From the NCBI RefSeq assembly GCF_024746835.1, contig NZ_CP080531.1:5538001-5602000 (forward strand): a stretch of 64,000 nucleotides of DNA, given 5' to 3'. Source of the stretch: Mesorhizobium sp. AR02. Its GTDB lineage: Bacteria > Pseudomonadota > Alphaproteobacteria > Rhizobiales > Rhizobiaceae. The first letter of the stretch is position 1. Each line of letters opens with the position of its first letter. Positions 17,347-25,484 of the stretch are shown here, in pieces. The notes below the pieces were generated by a model. That model was not told the DNA's origin, ran no database searches, and saw only the letters and a program-made list of their open reading frames with translations. The translations under genes and the position numbers were made by a program.

Positions 17347-18344
17347 GCGAAACGCAGCCTCTGGCCGATGCCTTTTTCCCCTGCCTTGGCCAGCATCGCC
17401 TTGCCCAACGCAATGTCGGAGAGCGACAGGCCGCGGTGCCAGAACAGGATGGTCTCGTCGTCGCTTTCGCGCCCGGATTTGAGACCGGCGGCGATCTGGC
17501 CGAGTTCGGCATGCAGCGTCTTTTCGCTGAGCCGTCCGGTTTCGACATGGGCGCGCAGCGAGCCGAACTTGCCGCCCTTGCACTGGCCCCAGTCGTCGAC
17601 CACCATCTTCTGCATGATATCGGTCAGCGACAGCTCCACCGCACTCATCGTGCCATAAGGCACGACCAGCGCGCCGGGCTTGATCCATTCCGTCTTGAGC
17701 AGCGGCTGTGGTTCCGGCAGCCGCGAGGCCTCGACGACGATGTCGGCACCCTCGATGCAGCTCTTCCAGTCGGCTACGGCCGTGACCTTCTTGCCGAGAT
17801 CGGCCGACAGTTTGGCGGCAAAGCCGTCGCGGCTTTCCGGGCGGCGCGAATGGACGCGGATCTCGTCGAAATCGAAGAGATGGTCGAGCAGGCGCACGTT
17901 CCAGTAGGCGGTGCCGCGCGCGCCGATATGGGCGAGCACCTTGGAGTTCTTGCGCGCCAGATGCTTTGCGCCGATGGCGGTGACGGCGCCGGTGCGCATG
18001 TCGGTGATGACGGTGGCGTCGAGGATGGCGCGCGGCGTGCCGGTGCGCGGATCGAACAAATTGAGGATGCCGAATTCCGAGGGCAGGCCGTGTAGATAGT
18101 TGTCGACATAGTCGCCGACGATTTTCACGCCCGCCGTGTCGAGCGGCGCCACATAGCCACGCAGCACGTTGAAATGGCCGTGGAAGGATGGGTCCGGTTC
18201 GAGATGGACGCGCGGCTCGATCACCGTCTGGCCCTTGCCCTGGGCGACGAGGCCAGCCTCGACGGCGGCGATGATTTCGCCATCGGTCATGGCAAGCGCT
18301 TCGATGTCGAGGGCATTGAGATAGTCGATATAGATGGGCTTCAT
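17343..18344 (-). CDS. Ornithine cyclodeaminase / mu-crystallin family protein
   Basis: A 333-residue member of the ornithine cyclodeaminase family, NAD(P)-dependent imine and amino acid enzymes. Seen: the N-terminal dimerisation segment, RAILDATVITDMRTGAVTAIGAKHLA (about 120-145), the Rossmann region AHIGARGTAYWNVRLLDHLF, and DIVVEASRLPEP. The canonical GxGxQA reads GARGTAY. ATG 18344 is taken rather than an upstream start because the family begins with a short beta strand (MKPIYID). It is the first gene of a two-gene unit with the ammonia-lyase-like gene. Substrate may be an amino acid or cyclic imine; it need not be ornithine. Confidence 0.82.
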   Translation of the reverse strand: MKPIYIDYLNALDIEALAMTDGEIIAAVEAGLVAQGKGQTVIEPRVHLEPDPSFHGHFNVLRGYVAPLDTAGVKIVGDYVDNYLHGLPSEFGILNLFDPRTGTPRAILDATVITDMRTGAVTAIGAKHLARKNSKVLAHIGARGTAYWNVRLLDHLFDFDEIRVHSRRPESRDGFAAKLSADLGKKVTAVADWKSCIEGADIVVEASRLPEPQPLLKTEWIKPGALVVPYGTMSAVELSLTDIMQKMVVDDWGQCKGGKFGSLRAHVETGRLSEKTLHAELGQIAAGLKSGRESDDETILFWHRGLSLSDIALGKAMLAKAGEKGIGQRLRFA

Positions 18345-18464
18345 TTTTACGCGCGCACTTCCTCGGTCACCCCGCCCATCCCATAGCAGGCCACGGCGCG
18401 ACACGAAAGTTTGTTGCGCTGTGTCTGGACGCTGCCGGCTAAATGCTGTTCAAACCGGACCGAC

Positions 18465-19901
18465 ATGACTGCCATTCCCGACATTGAAGCCTTACTCGAA
18501 AAAACGGCCACCAATGCGCGGCGTGTGGCACTGATCGTGGCCATCGCCTTCTTCATGCAGCTGCTGGATTCGACGATCATCTCGACCTCGCTGCCGCAGA
18601 TGGGCCAGTCCTTCGGCGTGCCGGCGGTGGCGATGAGCATCGGCATCACCGTCTACATGCTGACCATGGCTGTGTTCGTGCCGCTGTCGGGCTGGCTCGC
18701 CGACCGCTTTGGCCCGCGCAACATCTTTCTCGTGGCGATCGCGCTGTTCACTGTGGCCTCGCTCGCCTGTGGCTTCTCTGGGAATTTGACCGAATTCGTC
18801 GCCGCGCGCGCCGTGCAGGGGCTGGGCAGTGCGCTGATGACGCCGGTCGGCCGCATTCTCGTCCTGCGCAACGCCTCGAAATCCGAGCTGCTAAACGCCA
18901 CCGCACTGATCACCTGGCCGGCGCTGTTCGCGCCGGTGGTCGGTCCGGTGCTTGGCGGCTTCATCACCACCTATCTGTCCTGGCACTGGAATTTCTTCAT
19001 CAACATCCCGCTCGGGCTGATAGGGCTGGCGCTGGTCGCGCGCTTCATCCCCGGCGACCGCGAGGCCGATCCCAAGCCGCTGGATTGGCCGGGATTTTTC
19101 CTGACATCGCTCGGACTCGCCTGCCTGCTCTATGGTCTCGAGCGCATTGCGCATCCCGAGGATGGCGTGCTGCCGACGGTGCTGCTGATCGTTGCGGGCA
19201 TCGTCATCGGCTGGTTGGCGGTGCGGCATCTCCGGCGTGCCCCGCATCCGCTGCTCGATCTCTCTTCGTTCAAGGTGCTGACCTTCGCCATCTCGACACT
19301 TGCCGCGGGCACCATCTTCCGGGTGTCGATCAATGCCACGCCGTTCCTGCTGCCGCTTTTGTTCCAGGTTGGCTTCGGCCTCTCGCCCGTCGATGCCGGC
19401 CTGATGATCCTGGCCTACTTCCTCGGCAATCTCGGCATGAAGACGGTCACGACGCCAACGCTGCGGCGTTTCGGTTTCCGCTCGGTGATGGTGGTCAACG
19501 GCATCATCGCCTCGGCCTCGATCATGGCTTGCGGGGCAATCTCGCCGCAGACGCCGCAGGCGCTGGTGGTGGCGCTGATGCTGATCGCCGGCCTGTCGCG
19601 CTCGATGCAGTTCACCGCGCTCAACACGCTGGCCTTCGCCGATATCGATGCGGCGCAGCGCAGTTCGGCGGCGACGCTGTCCTCGATGCTGCAGCAGGTG
19701 GCGATGCTGTTCGGCGTTGCCGTGGCCGCGGCGATCCTCAATCTGTCGCAGATCGCCAGGGCGCGACCGGCACTCGACCTCATGGATTTTCGAATCGCCT
19801 TTCTCGTGATCGGCGCCATCGGGCTGGTGGCGGCGCTGCGTTTTCTGGTGTTGCCGCCCGCCGCCGGGGCAGAGGTTTCCGGCCACGCGCCGGGGCATTG
19901 A
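18465..19901 (+). CDS. MFS transporter, DHA2-type drug/metabolite exporter
   Basis: A 478-residue major facilitator with about 14 predicted membrane segments, the DHA2 (EmrB-like) arrangement. Motif A is present as GWLADRFGPRN (about residue 77-87), and the motif C region reads WPALFAPVVGPVLGGFI (about 150-166), typical of proton-driven antiporters. The N-terminal 20 residues are cytoplasmic. It is divergent from the cyclodeaminase unit. Substrate unknown; EmrB-like proteins export hydrophobic compounds. Confidence 0.85.
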   Translation: MTAIPDIEALLEKTATNARRVALIVAIAFFMQLLDSTIISTSLPQMGQSFGVPAVAMSIGITVYMLTMAVFVPLSGWLADRFGPRNIFLVAIALFTVASLACGFSGNLTEFVAARAVQGLGSALMTPVGRILVLRNASKSELLNATALITWPALFAPVVGPVLGGFITTYLSWHWNFFINIPLGLIGLALVARFIPGDREADPKPLDWPGFFLTSLGLACLLYGLERIAHPEDGVLPTVLLIVAGIVIGWLAVRHLRRAPHPLLDLSSFKVLTFAISTLAAGTIFRVSINATPFLLPLLFQVGFGLSPVDAGLMILAYFLGNLGMKTVTTPTLRRFGFRSVMVVNGIIASASIMACGAISPQTPQALVVALMLIAGLSRSMQFTALNTLAFADIDAAQRSSAATLSSMLQQVAMLFGVAVAAAILNLSQIARARPALDLMDFRIAFLVIGAIGLVAALRFLVLPPAAGAEVSGHAPGH

Positions 19902-20172
19902 AAATCGGATTTTTTCGGCTGATGCGGAGATAAATTCCACCTCATCCTTTCGCCTTGATGAAGCGTTTTCGCGAACAGAAGCGATGGCGCAATCAATTGC
20001 CAAAAATGCAGAAGTTTCCGGGCATTGCGCCAGTTTTGGCAATCGATGCGTCCACTCGGCGAATATCGGCACAAGGCCGCGTTCTGAACGCGGATTCATT
20101 TGACGAACCGGCGCTGAGCCGGTTAGCTCTGGCATTCGGGATGGCAGCGCTGCCATCGGGGCAAATGCAGAC
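19902..20172. promoter_or_regulatory. Intergenic region with TTGCCAAAA inverted pair
   Basis: A 271-base gap before the second CUT2 operon. It holds a perfect 10-base inverted repeat, ATTGCCAAAA at 19996-20005 and TTTTGGCAAT at 20034-20043, with 28 bases between. This could be a paired operator for the downstream operon or a weak hairpin. No convincing promoter or terminator was recognised, and no regulator gene is adjacent. Confidence 0.35.
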
Positions 20173-21159
20173 ATGAACGCGATTGGCTGGCTAAATCTCA
20201 GGAGCCTGAATCAGGAAGGCATTGTCTTTGCCATTGCGGTGGTGCTTTTCGTTGCCGCGGCCATTGGCCTGCCGGGCTTCATCGATCCCAACAACCTCGT
20301 CGCCATTGTCCGCTCGGTGTCGGTGCTGGGCATATTGGCGCTCGGCATGGCGGTCGTCATCATCGGGCGCGGCATCGACCTGTCGGCGGTGGCGATCATG
20401 GCGATGTCGGTCTCCTGGTATCTGCAACTGCTCAACACCGGAACCTCGGACGGGCTGGCCTTCGCCTATGTCCTATCAGGTGTGCTCGCCATCGGCCTGC
20501 TCAACGGCTTTCTCGTCGCCTATGCCGACGTGCCGGCGATCTTCGTGACGCTGGCGACCGGCTCCTTCGTCTTCGGCTATGTGCGCTCGCAACTCATCAC
20601 GCAGGACGCGGTGCCGGTGCCGCAGGGCCATTGGGTGGAATTGTTGGGCGGCCTGCGCTTCCTCGACATTCCGATCGAAGTGTTCGTCTTCGCGGGGCTC
20701 GCCTTCCTGTTCTTCCTGTTCCTGCGCTACACCAAATGGGGCCGCTACATCTATTTCGCCGGCGACAATCCGGTGGCGGCGCGCAACATCGGCATTCCGG
20801 TGCGGCCGATGCTGGTGCTGCGCTATGTGCTCTCGGCTTTCGTCGCGCTTATCGCCGGCCTGCTGACAGCGGCCAGCCTGCATTCGATCAACACCCGAAT
20901 CGTCAATTCGACGCTGCTCTACGACATCGTGCTGGTGGCGGTGATCGGCGGCATCGGCCTGTCGGGCGGCAGGGGCGGGGTGCGCAACGTGCTGGTGGGG
21001 GCGGCACTGATCGGCATCCTGCTCAACGCCATGACCATCATCGACATTCCGCTGCTCTACCAGAACCTGATCAAGGCGGCGATCCTGCTCGGAGCCATCA
21101 TCGTCGACGGCATCATCAACCCGCGCGACGAACAGACCGCGCAACAGGGCGACATTTAG
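20173..21159 (+). CDS. CUT2 sugar ABC transporter permease
   Basis: A 328-residue RbsC-family permease with about ten hydrophobic segments. Landmarks are LGMAVVIIGRGIDLSAVAIM (the GIDLS motif near residue 73), LLNGFLVAYADVPAIFVTLAT, the RNIGIPVRPM cytoplasmic loop and VAVIGGIGLSGGRGGVRNVLVG near the C-terminus. First gene of an operon that also encodes a binding protein, a second permease (fused to a propeller) and a two-domain ATPase. Two different permeases in one operon imply a heterodimeric channel. Confidence 0.87.
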   Translation: MNAIGWLNLRSLNQEGIVFAIAVVLFVAAAIGLPGFIDPNNLVAIVRSVSVLGILALGMAVVIIGRGIDLSAVAIMAMSVSWYLQLLNTGTSDGLAFAYVLSGVLAIGLLNGFLVAYADVPAIFVTLATGSFVFGYVRSQLITQDAVPVPQGHWVELLGGLRFLDIPIEVFVFAGLAFLFFLFLRYTKWGRYIYFAGDNPVAARNIGIPVRPMLVLRYVLSAFVALIAGLLTAASLHSINTRIVNSTLLYDIVLVAVIGGIGLSGGRGGVRNVLVGAALIGILLNAMTIIDIPLLYQNLIKAAILLGAIIVDGIINPRDEQTAQQGDI

Positions 21160-21219
21160 GGGTACCCGGCGCGATCGCGACGATCGGCCGGCAATGAAAA
21201 CCGAACCAGAGGACGTGAC

Positions 21220-22245
21220 ATGAGACTGATCAAGACATTTATGGCCGCCGCGACGGCGCTCGCCGTTACCGCCTTCGTGGCGCCGACCTTCGCCGCCGAT
21301 GATCCGGGCCCGGCGGCTTACGCGCAGGCGCTGAAGGGCAAGCGCGTCATGCTGGTGCCGCTGGCGATGGGCTTTGACCTGGCGCAGGGCTGGGCGCACT
21401 ATCTGAAGAAGGAAGTCGACGCCTGGGGCGGCACCTTCGAGACTCGCGATCCGAACTGGGTGGTCGATGCCGGCGCGCAGGCGATCACCGACGCGATCTC
21501 GTCGGACACAAGGCCCGACGTGCTGATCATCCATGCGCCGGACCTCAACTCCTACTCCAAGCTGATGAAGAAGGCGCAGGCCGCCGGCACCTATGTGCTG
21601 TTGGTCGACAATCCCGCCAACTTCCCGGCCGACGCCTTCGTCGGCAGCGACTGGGACCGGCTCGGCCAGCTCGAGGCCGAAGCGGCGATCAAGGGTTGCG
21701 GTGAGAATTCTTCCAAGAAGATCGGCCTGGTGCAGGGCGACCAGGCGAACTCTTCCAGCCTCTATCAGTATGCCGGCATCATGAAGGTGCTGGACAAGCA
21801 TCCCGACTTCAAGGTGGTGGCGAAGCCCGACTCCAATTGGGACGCGACGACCTCGCGCAACGTGACGACGACGATGCTGCAGCAGAACCCGGACATCTGC
21901 TCGATCATCGATTTCTGGGATGGTGACGCCACCGGCGCATCGGCCGCGATCCGCGACGCCAAGCTCGACGGCAAGGTGTTTCTGGTCACCACCGGCGGCG
22001 GCGAGAAGGCGGCCGATTGCGACAAGCTGGCCGACGGCACCTATGGCGCGGTCGTCATGACCGACCTCGCCCGCCAGTCGGGCGACATGAACGCCATCAT
22101 CAAGTTCCTGCTGCAGAGCGGCCAGCCGGCCGGCACCTCGCACACCTACATCTACACCCTGGAGAAGGCGACGACCAAGGCCGACCTCAAGCCGGACAGC
22201 TGCTGGGACCTTAAGGCGCTGCAAGCCGAAGCGGCGGCGAAGTAA
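21220..22245 (+). CDS. CUT2 sugar ABC transporter substrate-binding protein
   Basis: A 341-residue Peripla_BP_4 family protein with a Sec signal peptide (probable TFA-AD cleavage near residue 25). Family pattern: KRVMLVPLAMGFDLAQGW at the start of the mature part, DVLIIHAPDL, GTYVLLVDNPANF, and ICSIIDFWDGDATG. The ribosome site is AGAGGACGTG. It lies between the two permease genes and supplies substrate to them. Two cysteines in the C-terminal region (DSCWD) and two in the middle may form disulfides. Confidence 0.86.
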   Translation: MRLIKTFMAAATALAVTAFVAPTFAADDPGPAAYAQALKGKRVMLVPLAMGFDLAQGWAHYLKKEVDAWGGTFETRDPNWVVDAGAQAITDAISSDTRPDVLIIHAPDLNSYSKLMKKAQAAGTYVLLVDNPANFPADAFVGSDWDRLGQLEAEAAIKGCGENSSKKIGLVQGDQANSSSLYQYAGIMKVLDKHPDFKVVAKPDSNWDATTSRNVTTTMLQQNPDICSIIDFWDGDATGASAAIRDAKLDGKVFLVTTGGGEKAADCDKLADGTYGAVVMTDLARQSGDMNAIIKFLLQSGQPAGTSHTYIYTLEKATTKADLKPDSCWDLKALQAEAAAK

Positions 22246-22270
22246 GCCACGCCGTCGAACAGAATCCACG

Positions 22271-22296
22271 AGGTGGCCGGATCAGTTCGGCCACCT
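22271..22296 (+). other. Intercistronic hairpin after binding-protein gene
   Basis: A perfect 9-base stem, AGGTGGCCG at 22271-22279 and CGGCCACCT at 22288-22296, with an 8-base loop, followed by a pyrimidine-rich stretch (CTTTCTCTTG). It sits directly between the binding-protein gene and the fused permease gene. Probably an mRNA stability element or a partial attenuator. Confidence 0.6.
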
Positions 22297-22320
22297 CTTT
22301 CTCTTGAGCAGCGGCAGCCA

Positions 22321-24444
22321 ATGTCCTTTCGCGAACGCCTCCAGTCCTGGCGCTACAATCTCGTGCCCGACCATCTCGTCGGCGAGATCCTGACCAAACG
22401 CTGGACCGACAACGCCATTCCATTCCTGGCGCTGGTGGTGACATTGGCGACCTTCGGTTCGATCATTCCGGGCTTCTTCAAGCTGACCTCGCTGCAGGAA
22501 TCGACCCGCCAGCTCGGCGAATTCTCCATGGTCGTCACCGGCATGACGGTGGTGATGCTGGGCGGCGGCATCGATCTCTCGGTCGGCTCGATCTTCGCGC
22601 TATCCTGCTTCTCCGCGGTCTATGTCTTCTTCATCCTCGAACAGTCGATCTGGCTGGCGCTGGCCGCTTCGCTTGCCACCGGCCTCGTCTTCGGCGCCAT
22701 CAACGGCTACCTCGTCGGCTATCTCAGGCTGCGCGCCTTTCTCACCACGCTGGTCACCTTCATCTTCGGACGGGCGCTGTTCGATATCCTCGTCACCACC
22801 TATGCCGCCGACGTGCAGCTCTCGACCGCCACCTCGGATGTGCTCGATTTCATCGGCGACAGCACCTTCTGGGGCCTGTCGGTTTCGGTCTGGCTGGCGA
22901 TCATTCTCGCCATCGTCACCCATATCGCGCTGACGCGCTCACGGCCCGGCTGGCATGTGCTGGCGGTCGGCGGCTCCCGGCGCTCGGCGCACAATGCCGG
23001 CATCCGCGTACGCCGCACCGTGTTCATGACCTATGTCTTCTCCGGCTTTTGCGCCTCGATCGGCGGCTTCCTCATCGCTTGCCGGCTGAGTGGGGCAGGG
23101 CCGGGCACCGGCCTCAACCTCGAAATCATGGCGCTGACGGCGGCGGTCGTCGGCGGGGTCAGCCTCGGTGGCGGGCGCGGCTCGGTGATCAAGGGGCTGA
23201 TGGGCGCCATCATCGTCTTGACCATGACCAATGGGCTGATCCGGCTGGGCTATGGCACCGGCACCAACCAGATGGTGCTCGGCATCATGCTGGCGGTGGC
23301 GGTGACGATCGACATCCGCTGGCTGAAGAACCGCCACAAGGTGCTGAACGAAGTCTATGTCGCGCCGGTCTATCTCAAAATGGGCGAGACACAGTCGGCG
23401 GTGCCAGGTTCCGGCACGCCTTACGAACTCGACAACCGGCTGTCGGCGGCGGACCATATCGGGCTTGGCGAGTTGGAGGGGCCTGAGGATGTCATCCTCG
23501 ACCGCGATGACCATCTCTATTGCGGCACCCGCCATGGCGAGATCGTCCGCTTCTTTGCGCCTGATTACGTCAAGTCGGAAGTGTTCGCCCATATTGGCGG
23601 CTTTCCGTTGGGCCTGGCCTTCGACAAGACAGGCAATCTGATCAGCTGCGTCGGCGCCATGGGGCTCTATTCCGTCTCGCCGGAGCGCGAGGTGAAACGG
23701 CTGTCGGCCGAGACGTCGCGCTCGTGGACGTCGATCGTCGACGATGCGCGGCTGCGCGACCCCAACGATTGCGATATAGCGCCGGACGGGCGCATCTATT
23801 TCACGGATTCGACCAAGCGTTATGACGCGCATGACTGGGCGCTGGACTCGATCGAGAACCGCGCCACTGGCCGGCTGCTGGTCTACGACCCCAGGGACGG
23901 GTCGACGAAGACGCTGCTCGATGGCTACCGCTACACCAACGGTGTGTGCATGGCGCATGACGGCAAATCGCTGTTCTTCGCCGAGAGCTGGGCCTGCCGC
24001 GTGCATCGCTACTGGCTGGAGGGACCGAAGGCCGGCACCGCCGAATGCGTCATCCGCGACATGCCGGGCTATCCCGACAACATCAACCGGGCATCCGACG
24101 GCAATTACTGGATGGCATGGCTCGGCATGCGCACGCCGAGCTTCGACCTGTCGCTGCGCCATCCCGACATGCGCAAGCGCATGACGCGCCGGCTGCCGCA
24201 GGACGAATGGCTGTTCCCCAACATCAACACCGGCGGCGTGGTGAAATTTACGGAGAAGGGCGGCATCGTCGAGGCGATGGGCGACCTCACGGGCGGGGCG
24301 CATCCGATGGTCACCTCGATGCGCGAGCACAAGGGTTTTCTCTTCGTCGGCGGCATCCTCAACAACCGCATCGGCCGCTACAAGATCGCTGGTGCCGACC
24401 CGAACTGGACCAGCCCGGCTTCCTATTGGGGAGCAAAGCCATGA
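22321..24444 (+). CDS. CUT2 permease fused to strictosidine-synthase/SMP-30-like beta-propeller
   Basis: A 707-residue fusion. Residues about 30-340 are an RbsC-type permease (GGGIDLSVGS at 81-90, GAINGYLVGYLRLRAFLTTL at 125-144, VVGGVSLGGGRGS at 277-289). After a short linker, residues about 365-705 form a strictosidine-synthase-like six-bladed propeller: GPEDVILDRDDHLYCG, GLAFDKTGNLI, DCDIAPDGRIYFTDSTKRY, ATGRLLVYDP and MPGYPDNINRASDGNYWMAW. In related lactonases the acidic and Asn residues of these strands bind a divalent metal. The ATG at 22321 follows the intercistronic hairpin. Permease C-termini of this family are thought to face the cytoplasm, so the propeller likely acts on substrate as it enters. 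There is no frameshift; both domains are in one continuous frame. Confidence 0.85.
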   Translation: MSFRERLQSWRYNLVPDHLVGEILTKRWTDNAIPFLALVVTLATFGSIIPGFFKLTSLQESTRQLGEFSMVVTGMTVVMLGGGIDLSVGSIFALSCFSAVYVFFILEQSIWLALAASLATGLVFGAINGYLVGYLRLRAFLTTLVTFIFGRALFDILVTTYAADVQLSTATSDVLDFIGDSTFWGLSVSVWLAIILAIVTHIALTRSRPGWHVLAVGGSRRSAHNAGIRVRRTVFMTYVFSGFCASIGGFLIACRLSGAGPGTGLNLEIMALTAAVVGGVSLGGGRGSVIKGLMGAIIVLTMTNGLIRLGYGTGTNQMVLGIMLAVAVTIDIRWLKNRHKVLNEVYVAPVYLKMGETQSAVPGSGTPYELDNRLSAADHIGLGELEGPEDVILDRDDHLYCGTRHGEIVRFFAPDYVKSEVFAHIGGFPLGLAFDKTGNLISCVGAMGLYSVSPEREVKRLSAETSRSWTSIVDDARLRDPNDCDIAPDGRIYFTDSTKRYDAHDWALDSIENRATGRLLVYDPRDGSTKTLLDGYRYTNGVCMAHDGKSLFFAESWACRVHRYWLEGPKAGTAECVIRDMPGYPDNINRASDGNYWMAWLGMRTPSFDLSLRHPDMRKRMTRRLPQDEWLFPNINTGGVVKFTEKGGIVEAMGDLTGGAHPMVTSMREHKGFLFVGGILNNRIGRYKIAGADPNWTSPASYWGAKP

Positions 24445-25484
24445 TCCTCGATCCGATCCTGGACATGTTTCGCGGCAAGGCGGTGACAATCCCGCCGCTC
24501 GACGGCGCTTTTCGGCCGAATACTCGGCTGGATGAGGCGCCGGCTTTCGCTATGCTGACCGAGCCGGACAATTTGCTGGCCTCCAGTGACGGGCTACTCA
24601 CCTCCAGCGGCAACGCCGTGTACGCGATCCAAGCTGGTGCCGAGGTTGTCGAGACCTTTCCGTCCCCGATCACGGCGCTGGCGTTGTCGCCATCGGGCGA
24701 ACTCACGGTGGGGCTCGAAAGCGGCAAGCTGCTGATATCAGGCAAGGAGGTTTCGCTGCCGGCTGGTGTCAGTTGCATCACCGCGCTTGCCTATGCCGAA
24801 GACGGCACGTTGTGGCTGGCCAACGGGTCTGCCGAGCATGCGCCGTCGCAATGGGCTGCCGATCTGATGAAGAAGGGCGCGTCCGGTTCGCTTTGGAAGC
24901 GGGGCGCGGCCGGCGGCGAGTTCCGCAAAATGGCTGGCGAGATCGCTTTTCCCTATGGGCTCCATCCCGTCGGTAGGGATGTGCTGGTCAGCGAAAGCTG
25001 GCGCCATCAGCTCATCCGCTTCGATGGTGCTACCGGCAACCGCTCGACTGTGTTGACGCATCTGCCCGGCTACCCCGCACGGCTGGCGCCGTCTGCCGAT
25101 TGTGGCGCCTGGCTGACCTTGTTCGCGCCGCGCAACCGGCTGATCGAATTTGTGCTGCAGGAGACGCACTACCGGCAGGACATGATCGACCAGATGCCGC
25201 CAGCCTACTGGATCGCGCCGGCGCTGGCTTCCAACCGCAGTTTCCTCGAGCCGCTGCAATGCGGCGGTATCAGAACCATGGGCATCCACAAGCCATGGTC
25301 GCCAAGCCGCTCCTATGGGCTGGTGGTCAGGCTCGACGCAAAAATGCAGCCGCAATTCAGCCTGCACAGCCGCGCCAACGGCACGCGCCACGGCATCTGC
25401 AGCGTGGCGGAAAAGGATGGCCGGCTGTTCATCGCCTCCAGGGGCGGCGACTGCATCCTTTCCGTCACCACGGGAGGTTTCTGA
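24441..25484 (+). CDS. Beta-propeller protein, strictosidine-synthase/SMP-30-like
   Basis: A 347-residue protein with recurring propeller strands (ITALALSPSGELTVGL, ITALAYAEDGTLWLANG, AFPYGLHPVGRDVLVSES, GICSVAEKDGRLFIASRGGD). No signal peptide, so probably cytoplasmic. It overlaps the fused permease gene by ATGA (24441-24444) and the ATPase gene by TGATG, so the three are translationally coupled. Possibly a lactonase or a second half of a two-propeller enzyme with the fused domain; it is more divergent than that domain and the metal ligands are not obvious. Confidence 0.65.
   Translation: MILDPILDMFRGKAVTIPPLDGAFRPNTRLDEAPAFAMLTEPDNLLASSDGLLTSSGNAVYAIQAGAEVVETFPSPITALALSPSGELTVGLESGKLLISGKEVSLPAGVSCITALAYAEDGTLWLANGSAEHAPSQWAADLMKKGASGSLWKRGAAGGEFRKMAGEIAFPYGLHPVGRDVLVSESWRHQLIRFDGATGNRSTVLTHLPGYPARLAPSADCGAWLTLFAPRNRLIEFVLQETHYRQDMIDQMPPAYWIAPALASNRSFLEPLQCGGIRTMGIHKPWSPSRSYGLVVRLDAKMQPQFSLHSRANGTRHGICSVAEKDGRLFIASRGGDCILSVTTGGF

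Noticed and set aside
16117..17658. 513-codon open frame on the plus strand
   Set aside because: Antisense to the ammonia-lyase-like gene, whose motifs and ATGA overlap support it as the real gene.
19902..19920. AAAATCGGATTTTTT as terminator of the MFS gene
   Set aside because: Only six weak AT pairs with a one-base loop; not a stable hairpin.
20476..22269. 597-codon open frame on the minus strand
   Set aside because: It lies antisense to a permease and a binding-protein gene with clear homology; the composition (Arg, His, Asp, Gln-rich) is that of a shadow frame in high-GC coding DNA.
22939..24489. 516-codon open frame on the minus strand
   Set aside because: Antisense to the permease-propeller fusion; no motif or ribosome site.
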